Assembly (NCBI GenBank): GCA_002722565.1
Contig: PBMG01000015.1
Span: 1 to 64,000, forward strand
Source of the DNA: Acidimicrobiaceae bacterium
Lineage (GTDB): Bacteria; Actinomycetota; Acidimicrobiia; Acidimicrobiales; Poriferisodalaceae
Direction of reading: 5' to 3'
DNA: 64,000 nt
Position numbers and translations under genes: made by a program. Below, piece by piece: positions 25,028-34,981 of the stretch (position 1 is its first letter; each line of letters starts with the position of its first letter). The notes below the pieces were generated by a model. The model was not told the DNA's origin. It did no database searches and was given only the letters and a program-made list of their open reading frames with translations.

Positions 25028-27152
25028 CCAACTGAGGCGACGGCTGGCGTTCGTAGGGATACTGATCGTCGGACTATTTGCAGCATTATTTACAAGGGCC
25101 TGGTACTTGCAGGTCCTAACAAACGAAGAACTGGCCGATAAAGCTTTCTTGAACCATGTCGAAATAGTAGTGACCGAACCAACCCGAGGCCGCATCCTTG
25201 ATCGGCACGGCGTGGTGCTAGCTGACAACATAAGAACTGGCGTCGTAACGGTAAATCAATCCCGATACGCACCAGGCCAAGTCGAATACGTGTTGGAGCA
25301 ACTTTCTGAACTGATCGATCTTCCGGTCTCGGTCATGAGTGAACGTCTACTGGATCAACAAACCCACCCACTCGCAGCCAAAGTCGTAGCCACCGGCCTC
25401 AATGAATACGGACTGTTGAGAGTGTCAGAACAGTCTTTGCCAGGCGTAGAAGCGAAATGGGTAATGAATCGTGTCTACCCGCAAAATGAACTCGGTTCCC
25501 ACGTGGTCGGCTACGTCGGTGCCATGTCCCAAGGCCAACAAGACCGCCTTCTGCAGCAGGGATACCTGCCGTCTGAAAGAGTGGGGAAAGCGGGTATCGA
25601 ACAAATTTTCGAAGCCGACCTTCATGGTCGCCCAGGGCAAACCGAATTGGAAGTAGATAGCACCGGACGAGTTCATCGAATCGTCAGTCAAACGAAACCA
25701 GAACCAGGGTCTGATATTTATCTGACCATCGACGCGGACCTGCAAGCAGCAACTGAGTCGTACCTCAGACAAGGGTTAATAGCCGCACGAAAAACAGTGA
25801 GCGATGACAGCGGATTCTTCTACCCAGCTATAGGCGGCGCCGCAGTTGTTATGGATCTCCGGAACGGCGATGTCCTAGCTATGGCATCTCATCCCACATA
25901 TGACCCCAACTGGCTGGTCGGTGGAATAACGACACTGGAGTACCAATCGGTATTCGAAAATCCATATGCCCCAGGGGCACTCAATAATCGAGCGGTCCAA
26001 GGCCTCTACTCGCCAGGTTCGGTGTTTAAGTTAGTCACGGCTCTTGCCGGTCTCGAAGCACGATTGATCTCACCAAGAGCTGCTTATTATGACGTCGGTT
26101 ACTTCAAGATCCCTGAGAAATATGGCTGCACTGGGCGATGTACGTTCTACAACGCAGACAAAGCGCCATTAGGTGTTGTCGATCTTTCATCAGCCCTTAC
26201 CCGTTCCAGCGACGCATATTTTTACAAAGTGGCACACGACCTGTATTGGATTCGGGGTGAAGAACAATGGGCCATTCAAGACATGGCACAAGTGCTTGGA
26301 TTTGGAAGTCAAACAGGAGTTCAGCTGCCATTTGAAAAAAGTGGTCGAATCGGTGATGAAGAAGTAAAGAAAGCCTTATTTGAAGCTAACCCTGAGGCAT
26401 ACAACCCATACGGTGAAACGGTCCAATGGCGCCCTGGAGACAATATCAACACTGGTATTGGTCAAGGATTCGTTTCAGCCACCCCGATACAGATTGCCAA
26501 CGCATATGCGGCCTTTGCTAACGGCGGAACACTTTTCAGCCCCAACATTGTAGAAAGCGTGGTATCTCGAACCGAAACCCAATTCGGATCATCAGTCATC
26601 GACTTTGATCCCCGGATACAGGGGCTAGCCGAGTTCCCAGAGGGATCAGGAGTCGTACGAGAAGGACTGCACGGCGTAACGAGTAAGGCTCGTCGTGGTA
26701 CAGCGTGGCGAGCCTTCGAAGATTACGACAGTTCGGGGTATGCCATAGCCGGCAAGACCGGAACCGCACAAGCAGAAGGAAGAAACCCGGTCCTGCAACG
26801 CAAGAAAGAAGACTCCGCAGTGTTTGTCGCATGGGCACCTCGACAAGACCCACGCTATGTCGTCGCTGTTGTCATGGAAGAAGCCGGGTTTGGCGGTGAA
26901 GCAGCAGCACCTGTGGCCAAAAGGATCTTCGAGGCGTTACGTGCTTACGAGCAAAGATGGCCAGACCCGCAGGTCGCTTTCATAGCACCACGGCCTGAAT
27001 GCCCAGAAATTCCAGAAGCGCTTCGTGGACACGACGGGTTCACAAGCTATGTACCAGAGGGTTGTCCATGGGGAATCCAAGTGCCGCGAGCTAACAGCCC
27101 CGAAGATGCCGACGGTGACGGAGTACCAGACCTAGAGGAGCGTGATCGATGA
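25020..27152 (+). CDS. mrdA: Penicillin-binding protein 2 (elongasome transpeptidase) with calcium-motif tail
   Basis: A 710-residue class B PBP that cross-links lateral wall peptidoglycan. One N-terminal membrane helix, the dimer/pedestal domain (PTRGRILDRHG), then the transpeptidase domain with SPGSVFKL (nucleophile Ser), S-S-D in place of the usual SxN, and KTGTAQ. An insert with two Cys pairs (KYGCTGRCTFYN) lies before the second motif. The last 15 residues, DADGDGVPDLEERDR, match the D-x-D-x-D-G-x-x-D calcium-binding loop seen in thrombospondin-type-3 and dockerin-like repeats, preceded by a segment with Cys residues. That tail is not a standard PBP2 part. It overlaps rodA by four bases. 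Confidence 0.95.
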   Translation: MDDQLRRRLAFVGILIVGLFAALFTRAWYLQVLTNEELADKAFLNHVEIVVTEPTRGRILDRHGVVLADNIRTGVVTVNQSRYAPGQVEYVLEQLSELIDLPVSVMSERLLDQQTHPLAAKVVATGLNEYGLLRVSEQSLPGVEAKWVMNRVYPQNELGSHVVGYVGAMSQGQQDRLLQQGYLPSERVGKAGIEQIFEADLHGRPGQTELEVDSTGRVHRIVSQTKPEPGSDIYLTIDADLQAATESYLRQGLIAARKTVSDDSGFFYPAIGGAAVVMDLRNGDVLAMASHPTYDPNWLVGGITTLEYQSVFENPYAPGALNNRAVQGLYSPGSVFKLVTALAGLEARLISPRAAYYDVGYFKIPEKYGCTGRCTFYNADKAPLGVVDLSSALTRSSDAYFYKVAHDLYWIRGEEQWAIQDMAQVLGFGSQTGVQLPFEKSGRIGDEEVKKALFEANPEAYNPYGETVQWRPGDNINTGIGQGFVSATPIQIANAYAAFANGGTLFSPNIVESVVSRTETQFGSSVIDFDPRIQGLAEFPEGSGVVREGLHGVTSKARRGTAWRAFEDYDSSGYAIAGKTGTAQAEGRNPVLQRKKEDSAVFVAWAPRQDPRYVVAVVMEEAGFGGEAAAPVAKRIFEALRAYEQRWPDPQVAFIAPRPECPEIPEALRGHDGFTSYVPEGCPWGIQVPRANSPEDADGDGVPDLEERDR

Positions 27153-28300
27153 ATTTGCCGCTCCGCAAAGAACTGCGATCCCCGCTTCGATACGCCGACT
27201 ATTCGCTGGGTCTAGCAGTGACCGTGTTAGCAGCAATTGGTGTTGCGTTGAATTACTCCGCTACGTGGCGAGTTCTCGAATTCAATGGGCAAGATCCGGC
27301 CACGTTTGCTAAACGACAGATCCTCTTCGTAGTTCTAGGGATAGCGGTGATGATCGCCGCGACATTTTTGGATTACAGGCTCTATCGAGACTTCGCCAAC
27401 CAGGCTTACCTGTTAGTGATGCTGGCCCTCGTAGGCGTCCTATTTTTTGGCGTGGAGCGAAATGGCGCCCGCGCCTGGTATGAACTCCCTGGCCTCACTT
27501 TCCAAATACAACCTGCCGAGTTCGCCAAAGTAGCGGTCGTCTTAGCGCTAGCCGCGTTCGTGGCTAACCAAGAGGGACACCTTCGATTAGTCACCCTTTC
27601 GAACGCCTACCTGATGTTGGCCGTCCCTCTCGGTCTGATCTACCTGCAGCCAGACCTCGGAACCATGTTGGTCTTCGTGGCAATCGGCATGGGCGTCCTA
27701 CTCGTTTCTGGCGCTCAGATAAAACACATAGTCGCCACTACCATCATCGGAATTATCGTCGTTGTAGGCGTATTCAACAGCGACAACCTCGGCGGACCGT
27801 CGCTACTACGTAAGACCCAAGAACAACGCCTCACCGCTTTCCTAGACCCGCAATTCGACGTACAAGGAGCTTCCTACAACGTCAACCAATCACAAATCGC
27901 TATAGGCGCTGGAGGAATTAGAGGGCAGGGATGGTTGCAGGGAACCCAAACCAACCTCAACCTCGTCCCTGAACAAGAGACGGACTTTATCTTTACTGCC
28001 CTTGGAGAAGAGTTTGGCTTCATAGGAGTCAGTGTCCTATTGCTCCTATATGCCTATGTGCTCGCGCGAATATGGTTCATCACCAGAGCCTCAAACGACC
28101 TATTCGGAACTTTTGTCTGCGTCGGAGCGTTATCGATGTTTACCTTCCAAATATTTCAAAACATAGGAATGACCATGGGCATCATGCCAATCACTGGAAT
28201 TCCGCTGCCATTTCTCAGTCATGGTGGCTCCTCAACGGTCGTAGCCTTCGGTCTCATCGGGTTAGTTATCAACATCAGCGCAAGACGTCATTTGGCATGA
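27149..28300 (+). CDS. rodA: RodA SEDS peptidoglycan glycosyltransferase
   Basis: A 383-residue polytopic protein (about ten helices) of the SEDS family that polymerises lipid II in the elongasome with PBP2. Family signatures: GARAWYELPGLTFQIQPAEFAK, LIYLQPDLGTMLVF (with the essential Asp) and GIPLPFLSHGGSS near the end. The start overlaps the mrdA stop (ATGA), so the two partners are made together. Confidence 0.97.
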   Translation: MNLPLRKELRSPLRYADYSLGLAVTVLAAIGVALNYSATWRVLEFNGQDPATFAKRQILFVVLGIAVMIAATFLDYRLYRDFANQAYLLVMLALVGVLFFGVERNGARAWYELPGLTFQIQPAEFAKVAVVLALAAFVANQEGHLRLVTLSNAYLMLAVPLGLIYLQPDLGTMLVFVAIGMGVLLVSGAQIKHIVATTIIGIIVVVGVFNSDNLGGPSLLRKTQEQRLTAFLDPQFDVQGASYNVNQSQIAIGAGGIRGQGWLQGTQTNLNLVPEQETDFIFTALGEEFGFIGVSVLLLLYAYVLARIWFITRASNDLFGTFVCVGALSMFTFQIFQNIGMTMGIMPITGIPLPFLSHGGSSTVVAFGLIGLVINISARRHLA

Positions 28301-28364
28301 CCTGTGCAATAAAGCACTGGATGATCTGGAAAGCATGCCTCGGACCGGTAGAATCGGCCTTCAA

Positions 28365-30320
28365 ATGACCTCGCTGTGGCCCCGGCTCGAGCCTCTCCTC
28401 CCTAGGGTGGAAAAGCCCGCCCGCTACATCGGCTGCGAGGATGGAGCCCGCACAAATATCTACAAGCCTGACGCCACATCGTGGCTTCTGACCTACCCCG
28501 ATACATACGAAATCGGACTACCCAACCAAGGCCTGCAGATCCTGTACGAGCTTCTGAATGAGCGGCCAGATGCCTTCGCAGAACGCTCCTACGCGCCCTG
28601 GACCGATATGGAAGAGCAGATGCGCTCCTCAGGTGTGCCGCTCTTCTCGGTTGATACCCATAGGTCCGCAGCAGAGTTTGACATCATCGCCTTTAATCTT
28701 TCCGCAGAACTCGTCTACACCAACCTGCTTAATTGCGTAGATCTTGCAGGGCTAGCAGTCAGAGCAGATGAGCGAGATGATTCGGACGCGCTGATAGGGG
28801 CTGGAGGTCACTGCGCATATAACCCAGAACCATTGGCAGATTTCGTTGACTTTTTCGTAATGGGTGACGGTGAAGAGGTAATCGCGGACATCACTATCGC
28901 AGTAGACAAATGGCGACGGACAGGAAAACCAGCTGGAAGTCGAGTAACGGTCTTGCAGGCGCTAGCTCAAATTCCGGGCGTTTACGTACCGTCAATGTAT
29001 GAGGTGACATATCAAGGCCCTGACCTCGTGAGCATCGAACCTGCGAATCCTGGTGTGCCCCCCGGTATTGAGAAGCGCACAGTCGCTGATCTCGCAGACT
29101 GGCCATACCCAAAAAGTCAGCTAGTGCCGCTCACCGAAGTTGTGCACGATCGCCTCAACGTCGAAATCTTTCGAGGATGCACGCGAGGTTGTCGTTTCTG
29201 TCAGGCCGGCATGATTACACGTCCCGTTCGAGAACGGCCGGCCAGCCAGGTCCGCGAAATGGTTTCGAAAGGACTCGAAAGAACCGGTTATGACGAAGTA
29301 AGTCTTACGTCATTGTCCACCGCTGACTTCAGCGACATTGAAGAAGTAGTTACCGACACGATTGACGAGCCAGAGACCTGCGGCAGAATAAGCATCTCTC
29401 TTCCGAGTCTTCGAGTTGACGCATTCACAGTCGGTGTAGCAGCACAAGTGTCACGAGCCCGACGAACCGGCTTGACATTCGCCCCTGAGGCAGGGTCATG
29501 GCGTATGAGGCAAATCATCAACAAACTCGTTACAGAAGAAGATCTGTACGAAGCTGTTCGATCTGCTTACAGTCAAGGATGGCACCGAATGAAGCTGTAC
29601 TTCCTGACTGGCCTACCCTCAGAAATGGATGAGGACACACTGGCGATAGCTGACCTTGCAGAAAATTGCGTAGCGATTGGTCAGCAATACACTAAAAAAG
29701 CATCGGTGACGGTCTCTCTCGGTGGTTTCGTGCCCAAACCCCACACCCCTTTCCAATGGTTCGGCCAAAACGAGCCCGAGGAGCTAAGAAGAAAAGTCGA
29801 ACTGCTTCGCGGCAGGCTGAAAGGCAATAAACGAGTTCAACTCAAATGGCACTCTCCGGAAGCTTCAACAGCTGAAGGGATCACAAGTCGAGGGGACCGT
29901 CGTATCGGACGAGTAATCGAACATGTCTGGAGACACGGCGGCACATTTCAAGAGTGGAGTGAACACTTCGATTTGGATCTGTGGAAACAAGCAATGGCTG
30001 CTTCAGGCCTAGATATCGAATGGTACGTCCATCGACATCGAGACGAAAACGAAACCTTGCCGTGGGACCATATCCACGCAGGGCTACACAAAGATTTTCT
30101 TTGGCAAGATTGGCAAGATGCGTTGGCCGGATACGGCCTAGAAGATTGCCGATGGACCCCCTGTTATGACTGCGGGGCTTGCACCGAATATGGGATCGAA
30201 CACGTGGTTGCGTCCCCAATTCCACCAAATGGTGGAAGTCAAGGGACGGGCCAAGACCTGACTACTGGCCATGTCGTGCCAGTTGAACTTCGCCCAAGGG
30301 CGACTGTAGGGGGAACGTAG
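28365..30320 (+). CDS. TIGR03960-type B12-binding/radical SAM protein
   Basis: A 651-residue protein with an N-terminal B12-binding-like domain and a radical SAM domain (CTRGCRFC, about residues 272-279), ending in a Cys-containing segment (CYDCGACTEYG). This family is always found beside a DUF2344 partner, as here, and its reaction is unknown; a tRNA or other RNA modification has been suggested. The ATG at 28365 is chosen because relatives begin with SLWPRLEPLLPRV; the frame is open to an ATG at 28335, and neither has a strong ribosome site. Confidence 0.93.
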   Translation: MTSLWPRLEPLLPRVEKPARYIGCEDGARTNIYKPDATSWLLTYPDTYEIGLPNQGLQILYELLNERPDAFAERSYAPWTDMEEQMRSSGVPLFSVDTHRSAAEFDIIAFNLSAELVYTNLLNCVDLAGLAVRADERDDSDALIGAGGHCAYNPEPLADFVDFFVMGDGEEVIADITIAVDKWRRTGKPAGSRVTVLQALAQIPGVYVPSMYEVTYQGPDLVSIEPANPGVPPGIEKRTVADLADWPYPKSQLVPLTEVVHDRLNVEIFRGCTRGCRFCQAGMITRPVRERPASQVREMVSKGLERTGYDEVSLTSLSTADFSDIEEVVTDTIDEPETCGRISISLPSLRVDAFTVGVAAQVSRARRTGLTFAPEAGSWRMRQIINKLVTEEDLYEAVRSAYSQGWHRMKLYFLTGLPSEMDEDTLAIADLAENCVAIGQQYTKKASVTVSLGGFVPKPHTPFQWFGQNEPEELRRKVELLRGRLKGNKRVQLKWHSPEASTAEGITSRGDRRIGRVIEHVWRHGGTFQEWSEHFDLDLWKQAMAASGLDIEWYVHRHRDENETLPWDHIHAGLHKDFLWQDWQDALAGYGLEDCRWTPCYDCGACTEYGIEHVVASPIPPNGGSQGTGQDLTTGHVVPVELRPRATVGGT

Positions 30321-30352
30321 TAATGCGAACCTTCGTGGTCAAACGTGTAGCT

Positions 30353-30370
30353 CCCACCTTGACAGGTGGG
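30353..30370 (+). promoter_or_regulatory. Hairpin masking the ribosome site of the DUF2344 gene
   Basis: CCCACCT (30353-30359) pairs perfectly with AGGTGGG (30364-30370) around loop TGAC. The 3' arm is the Shine-Dalgarno region of the gene starting at 30379, so the stem would hide it. This could couple its translation to ribosomes leaving the upstream gene (stop at 30320) or serve as a regulatory switch. Confidence 0.45.
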
Positions 30371-30378
30371 GGTCATCT

Positions 30379-31128
30379 ATGCGGCTAAGAATTCGGTTTT
30401 CTAAACTCGGTAAAGTCCGTTTCGTCGGACATCGCGACGTGGCACGAATCGTCGAACGAGGTCTCAGGCGATGCGGGGTGCCATTTACCTACAGCGAAGG
30501 ATTTTCGCCGCGAGTGCGTATGAGCTTCGGATTGGCGCTACCTACCTGTTACGAGTCAGTAGCTGAATATTTAGACGTTCCGTTAACCCCGGAATCCGTC
30601 ATCGACGGACACATAGCCTGCACAGGATGGGGTGAGGGAAAGCTATATAGCGAAAGAGAAATGCAAGACGCTCTAAGTGAAGCTTTGCCATTCGGATTCG
30701 ACGTTGTCGCTCTGACCCTAGAACCTAAAGGCGGTAACTCCCTCCAGGAAACTGTTGTCAGTTGTGGTTGGAGATTCGACATACCCGGAGCCAACGCTGA
30801 CAGTGTTGAAGAAGAAATAGAAAGAGTTCTCCAAAGCTCAGAAATAGAAACTGAACGTAAGAAGAAAAACAAACTAGTACGCGAAGACATTCGCTACGGC
30901 ATCCACGACCTCCGTTTTGAAGAACAATCAGAACGCGGCCCGGTCGTGATAGCCGAACTTGCAGCTAAACCCCGGGTTATCCGTCCAAGCGAGCTCGTTG
31001 ACGTGCTTGCCCCCGGAGCCGAAATGGGGATTGCGCGCCGCACCCACCAATGGATCGAACATGAAGGCCAACGACAAGAACCGTTGATGCCCTCAAAATC
31101 ACCACAACTCAAGGAACACACACAATGA
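30379..31128 (+). CDS. TIGR03936/DUF2344 radical-SAM-linked protein
   Basis: A 249-residue DUF2344 protein, the standing partner of TIGR03960 proteins. The opening R-I-R-F-S-K-L-G-K-V-R-F-V-G-H-R-D and PFTYSEGFSPRVRMSFGLALP are diagnostic. In some phyla the two are fused. The function is unknown. The ribosome site lies in a hairpin. The stop overlaps the start of the RNase E/G gene (ATGA), so the three genes form one operon, consistent with a role in RNA metabolism. Confidence 0.93.
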   Translation: MRLRIRFSKLGKVRFVGHRDVARIVERGLRRCGVPFTYSEGFSPRVRMSFGLALPTCYESVAEYLDVPLTPESVIDGHIACTGWGEGKLYSEREMQDALSEALPFGFDVVALTLEPKGGNSLQETVVSCGWRFDIPGANADSVEEEIERVLQSSEIETERKKKNKLVREDIRYGIHDLRFEEQSERGPVVIAELAAKPRVIRPSELVDVLAPGAEMGIARRTHQWIEHEGQRQEPLMPSKSPQLKEHTQ

Positions 31129-32999
31129 ACCAAGAAAATCCGGCAGAAACACCGGATGAAACACCAGAAACTAATCCTGTACGTCGACGCCGAACAATTG
31201 GCGGTAGTGCTGCAATAGAAGCGCCAACGAAAACTGGCCCCGCTGACGAAGCATCACCCCGGAGCCGAACAAGAACACTTTCCGGAGCGAGCGAAAAAGC
31301 GACTACTCCAACCGCTGATCGCCCGAAACGAAAAAGAGCTCGATCACTCAGCTCGACAACTTCTGCTCATGGATCAAAACCAAAAGAAACATCAGGTGAG
31401 GCCAAACCAGCTAAACCATCCAAGCCACAAGTTGGTGATACTCGAAGTCCCTCTAGCAGCGCTGGCTCAAGTCTTGATAACGAACAGTCTCAGCCAAAAC
31501 CAGCCCGCAAACGACGTCGAAGGGGTGGCAAAGGCCGAAGCGGAGCCAATAAATCTGACAATAAGCAACGAGTCGGACAGCCGGTCGAAGCAATCCTCGA
31601 TGAGGGACCAGTAACCCTCGACAGTCAACAGCTTGAACGACGACGAGGAAGAGAACGAAAAGGACGACCTGTAGGTCGCTACCAAATGTTGGTCCATGTC
31701 CACGAGGGAGTTACTCACATCGCAGTGCTCGAAGGTCGATCCCTAATCGAACACTACGTGAGCCGCCCCTCAGACGACGTCAGCGAAATTCACGGGAATA
31801 TTTACCTAGGTAAGGTCCAGAACGTTCTCCCGGGCATGGAAGCAGCGTTCGTGGACATAGCTACACCCAAGAACGCTGTCTTATATCGAGGTGATGTCAC
31901 CTACGAGCGCGATGATCTTGATGGAGATAAATCTCAACCGCCAGCACCGAAGCCTAAAAAGCCAAGGAGTCGTCTGGGCCGCAGAAAAGACGATGCTCGA
32001 ATCGAAGACCTTCTCTCCGCACAACAATCAATATTGTGTCAAGTAACGAAAAACCCGATTGCTCACAAAGGAGCTCGACTTTCGACAGAAGTCAGCCTTC
32101 CAGGACGATTTGTGGTCTTGGTACCCAACAGTGACACTTACGGCATATCAAAAAGGCTGAATGATAAAGAACGACGACGCCTCCGAAATATCCTCGACAA
32201 AGTAAAACCATCTGAGCATGGCGTGATAGTTCGAACTGCGGCCCAAGATGTCACTGCGGAAGAGATAGAACGTGATGTTCGGCGCCTTCTGGATCAGTGG
32301 AAACAGATCAACGAGTTAGCTAACAAAACAAAAGCGCCGAGCTTGCTGTTTCGGGAACCTGAATTAGTCGTAAGAGTTATCCGTGAAGAATTCAACCGAG
32401 ATTACCGCGGCGTAATAATCGATGACCCTGGGCTCTACCAACAAGTCAAGGGTTACATGGAAACGGTAACCCCCGCCCTAGCGGATCGAATTGAGTTTCA
32501 TGATCCTAAAACTGAATCACTGCCCCTCTTTGAGCGCTATCACGTAGCCGAACAACTACGAAAAGCAGTGGACCAAAAAGTTTGGCTCCCATCTGGAGGT
32601 TCCCTAGTTATCGACCACACTGAAGCGCTGACAGTTATCGATGTCAATACGGGCAAAAATGTGGGTAAATCGAACCTCGAAGAAACTGTGTTTCGTAACA
32701 ACCTTGAAGCAGCAGAGGAGATAGCCAAACAGCTTCGGCTAAGAGATATAGGCGGGATTATCGTCATCGACTTCATCGATATGGAAATTAAGAAAAATCG
32801 AGATGAAGTAGTCAGTAGCTTCGAAAAGGCCCTGGCCCGAGATAAAACCAGAACACAGGTATCAGGCATCTCAGAACTAGGACTTGTGGAAATGACTCGA
32901 CGAAGAACAGGCGAAGGTCTCTTAGAGTCAGTCAGCGATGCTTGTGAGCACTGCGCTGGCCGTGGAGTTGAACTCCACCAATCAGTTTTGAAAGTGTGA
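31125..32999 (+). CDS. rne: Ribonuclease E/G family endoribonuclease
   Basis: A 624-residue RNase E/G. The first 180 residues are a disordered, Pro/Ser/Lys/Arg-rich extension with an R-K-R-R-R-R-G-G-K-G patch, as in actinobacterial RNase E. Then come the S1 domain (GNIYLGKVQNVLPGMEAAFVDI), the 5' sensor/RNase H-like regions, and the DNase-I-like site with metal-binding Asp in VIDVNTGKN (about 506) and IDFIDM (about 549). The zinc-link C-E-H-C is near residues 607-610 and the protein ends soon after, so no C-terminal scaffold. It processes rRNA and degrades mRNA. Confidence 0.95.
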   Translation: MNQENPAETPDETPETNPVRRRRTIGGSAAIEAPTKTGPADEASPRSRTRTLSGASEKATTPTADRPKRKRARSLSSTTSAHGSKPKETSGEAKPAKPSKPQVGDTRSPSSSAGSSLDNEQSQPKPARKRRRRGGKGRSGANKSDNKQRVGQPVEAILDEGPVTLDSQQLERRRGRERKGRPVGRYQMLVHVHEGVTHIAVLEGRSLIEHYVSRPSDDVSEIHGNIYLGKVQNVLPGMEAAFVDIATPKNAVLYRGDVTYERDDLDGDKSQPPAPKPKKPRSRLGRRKDDARIEDLLSAQQSILCQVTKNPIAHKGARLSTEVSLPGRFVVLVPNSDTYGISKRLNDKERRRLRNILDKVKPSEHGVIVRTAAQDVTAEEIERDVRRLLDQWKQINELANKTKAPSLLFREPELVVRVIREEFNRDYRGVIIDDPGLYQQVKGYMETVTPALADRIEFHDPKTESLPLFERYHVAEQLRKAVDQKVWLPSGGSLVIDHTEALTVIDVNTGKNVGKSNLEETVFRNNLEAAEEIAKQLRLRDIGGIIVIDFIDMEIKKNRDEVVSSFEKALARDKTRTQVSGISELGLVEMTRRRTGEGLLESVSDACEHCAGRGVELHQSVLKV

Positions 33000-33054
33000 T
33001 CATCCACAGCAACGGTTTGTGAGGAACGAGACACCCGATAGCATGAAGGATCTT

Positions 33055-33366
33055 ATGTACGCAGTAATTGCCACCGGCGGCAAACAAGAAAAAGTTGAGA
33101 CCGGTCAAGTCCTCAACGTCGAACTTCTCCACGCCGATGAAGGCTCAGAGGTTTCGTTTAGCCCTATTTTGCTGGTTGATGACGACACGGTGATGTCAAC
33201 CACTGACGAGCTCGCCGGTTCATCGGTTACCGCTCGCATAGTTGGAGAGGTCAAAGGCGAAAAGATTCGCGGCTTCACTTACAAGAACAAAACTAATAAC
33301 CGTCGCCGCTGGGGACATCGGCAACGCTACACAACGATCGAAATAACGGGAATAGCGAGGGGCTGA
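33055..33366 (+). CDS. rplU: 50S ribosomal protein L21
   Basis: A 103-residue L21. The start [11 protein letters not shown], the [11 protein letters not shown] segment and the end [22 protein letters not shown] are standard. The ATG at 33055, with AAGGA six bases upstream, gives the usual length; the open frame extends twelve codons further. It begins the rplU-rpmA-obg group and may be read from rne. Confidence 0.98.
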   Translation: MYAVIATGGKQEKVETGQVLNVELLHADEGSEVSFSPILLVDDDTVMSTTDELAGSSVTARIVGEVKGEKIRGFTYKNKTNNRRRWGHRQRYTTIEITGIARG

Positions 33367-33367
33367 G

Positions 33368-33619
33368 ATGTCTAAGACTAAAGGTGGCGGCTCTACAAAG
33401 AACGGCCGCGATTCCAACGCCCAACGGCTCGGGGTAAAGGTTTTTGCGGGACAAACGATCCACGCTGGAGGCATTATCGTCCGACAGCGCGGCACAAAAT
33501 TCCACCCAGGGCGCAACGTCGGAATCGGCAAGGACGACACTCTCTTTGCCACTAGTGACGGCGTCGTCGAGTTCGGATACCGCAAAGGAAGAAGACTGGT
33601 TGACGTCGTAACCGACTGA
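33368..33619 (+). CDS. rpmA: 50S ribosomal protein L27
   Basis: An 83-residue L27 whose N-terminus reaches the peptidyl-transferase centre. [20 protein letters not shown] and [15 protein letters not shown] are conserved. It begins directly at the basic N-terminus with no cleavable extension of the Firmicutes kind. It starts one base after rplU ends. Confidence 0.98.
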   Translation: MSKTKGGGSTKNGRDSNAQRLGVKVFAGQTIHAGGIIVRQRGTKFHPGRNVGIGKDDTLFATSDGVVEFGYRKGRRLVDVVTD

Positions 33620-33718
33620 CCAAATAACGTTTCCTTAGACATACTCACACCGAAAATCTGTTGACGAGTTCTATATAGGTTTCAGCGAAGCCCCAATACC
33701 CCCGTATCCTCGAACCGT

Positions 33719-34954
33719 ATGTCTGGTTTCGTTGACGAATGCAATCTTCACGCCAAAGGTGGCGATGGCGGAGCTGGGTCCGTTTCGTTCCGACGAGAAG
33801 CCCACGTTTCGCGTGGAGGACCCGACGGTGGCGATGGAGGAACAGGGGGAGACGTATGGTTGGTAGCCGACCGCAACGTTTCCTCGCTTTTGGCGTTCAA
33901 AGATTTTCCCTTCCGACGCGGTGACGATGGGTCCCATGGTCAGGGCAAGAAGAAGCACGGCAAAAACGGCGAAGACCTCATCGTCAACGTTCCTGAAGGA
34001 ACCGTGATTAGAGACTTCGAAGGAGAGATTCTCGCAGATCTGGTGGGAGCAGGAGACCGTTGGTTGGCCGCAGCGGGCGGCCAAGGTGGCCGCGGTAACG
34101 CAAGATTCCTATCCAATAAGAGAAGAGCCCCAGCATTTGCTGAGCAAGCGGAGATAGGCGAAGAGCGATGGCTACGTCTTGAGCTAAAACTAATGGCCGA
34201 CGTGGCCCTCGTAGGGTTCCCAAACGCTGGCAAAAGCACTCTCATTTCTAGAATTTCAGCAGCCAAACCTAAAGTGGCTTCATACCCCTTTACGACCCTG
34301 TCACCTCATCTAGGCGTCGTACAAACCGACGACAACTTCGAAATGGTCGTAGCGGATGTACCTGGACTGATTGAAGGTGCGGCTGCTGGGCGAGGACTAG
34401 GGCATCAGTTTCTTCGCCACGTAGAGCGAGCCAGAGTACTTCTTGTGCTTGTGGACCTAGCTGAGGTAGAAGGCAAATCCCCTCAAATGCAAGAAGAAGT
34501 GCTGATACGAGAACTTGGTGAATATGACGCCCAGCTACTCGAGCGACCGAGGATGGTCATAGGCACTAAATCAGATGTAGCGAATCTCTTGTGGGATGGC
34601 GCAACAATTTCTGCTGTAACTGGCCAAGGGCTAGACACTCTTATCGGTCAAATGCGTCAACTAGTAGAAAAGGCGCGCACCCAAGACGAACAGCCAACCC
34701 AATACGTGGTGCACCGACCGACGCCGGAAGGGATCCAAGTAGTGCGTCAAGATGACGGATCCTTCGAAGTATTAGGGAGGCAGGCTCTTCGAGCGGTAGC
34801 ACTCTCTGACCTCACCGATATTGACGCGATGAACCATGCTCAAGAGCGCCTGCAGCAGTTACGAGTGCCTCGCGCTCTGGGACGAGCCGGAGCTGTCGCT
34901 GGAGACATTGTTGTTATCGGGTCCTTTCAATTTGAGTATGAACCCGATACCTAG
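33719..34954 (+). CDS. obgE: GTPase ObgE/CgtA
   Basis: A 411-residue Obg GTPase involved in 50S assembly and stress control. It has the Gly-rich Obg fold (1-158), a G domain with P-loop GFPNAGKSTL (about 165), switch FTTLSPHLG and DVPGLIEGA, and a C-terminal OCT domain as in Actinobacteria. The base-specificity motif reads T-K-S-D rather than N-K-x-D. ATG start with no strong ribosome site. Confidence 0.97.
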   Translation: MSGFVDECNLHAKGGDGGAGSVSFRREAHVSRGGPDGGDGGTGGDVWLVADRNVSSLLAFKDFPFRRGDDGSHGQGKKKHGKNGEDLIVNVPEGTVIRDFEGEILADLVGAGDRWLAAAGGQGGRGNARFLSNKRRAPAFAEQAEIGEERWLRLELKLMADVALVGFPNAGKSTLISRISAAKPKVASYPFTTLSPHLGVVQTDDNFEMVVADVPGLIEGAAAGRGLGHQFLRHVERARVLLVLVDLAEVEGKSPQMQEEVLIRELGEYDAQLLERPRMVIGTKSDVANLLWDGATISAVTGQGLDTLIGQMRQLVEKARTQDEQPTQYVVHRPTPEGIQVVRQDDGSFEVLGRQALRAVALSDLTDIDAMNHAQERLQQLRVPRALGRAGAVAGDIVVIGSFQFEYEPDT

Positions 34955-34981
34955 TTTGGTAAGAAGAATAGGAAGCTGTTG

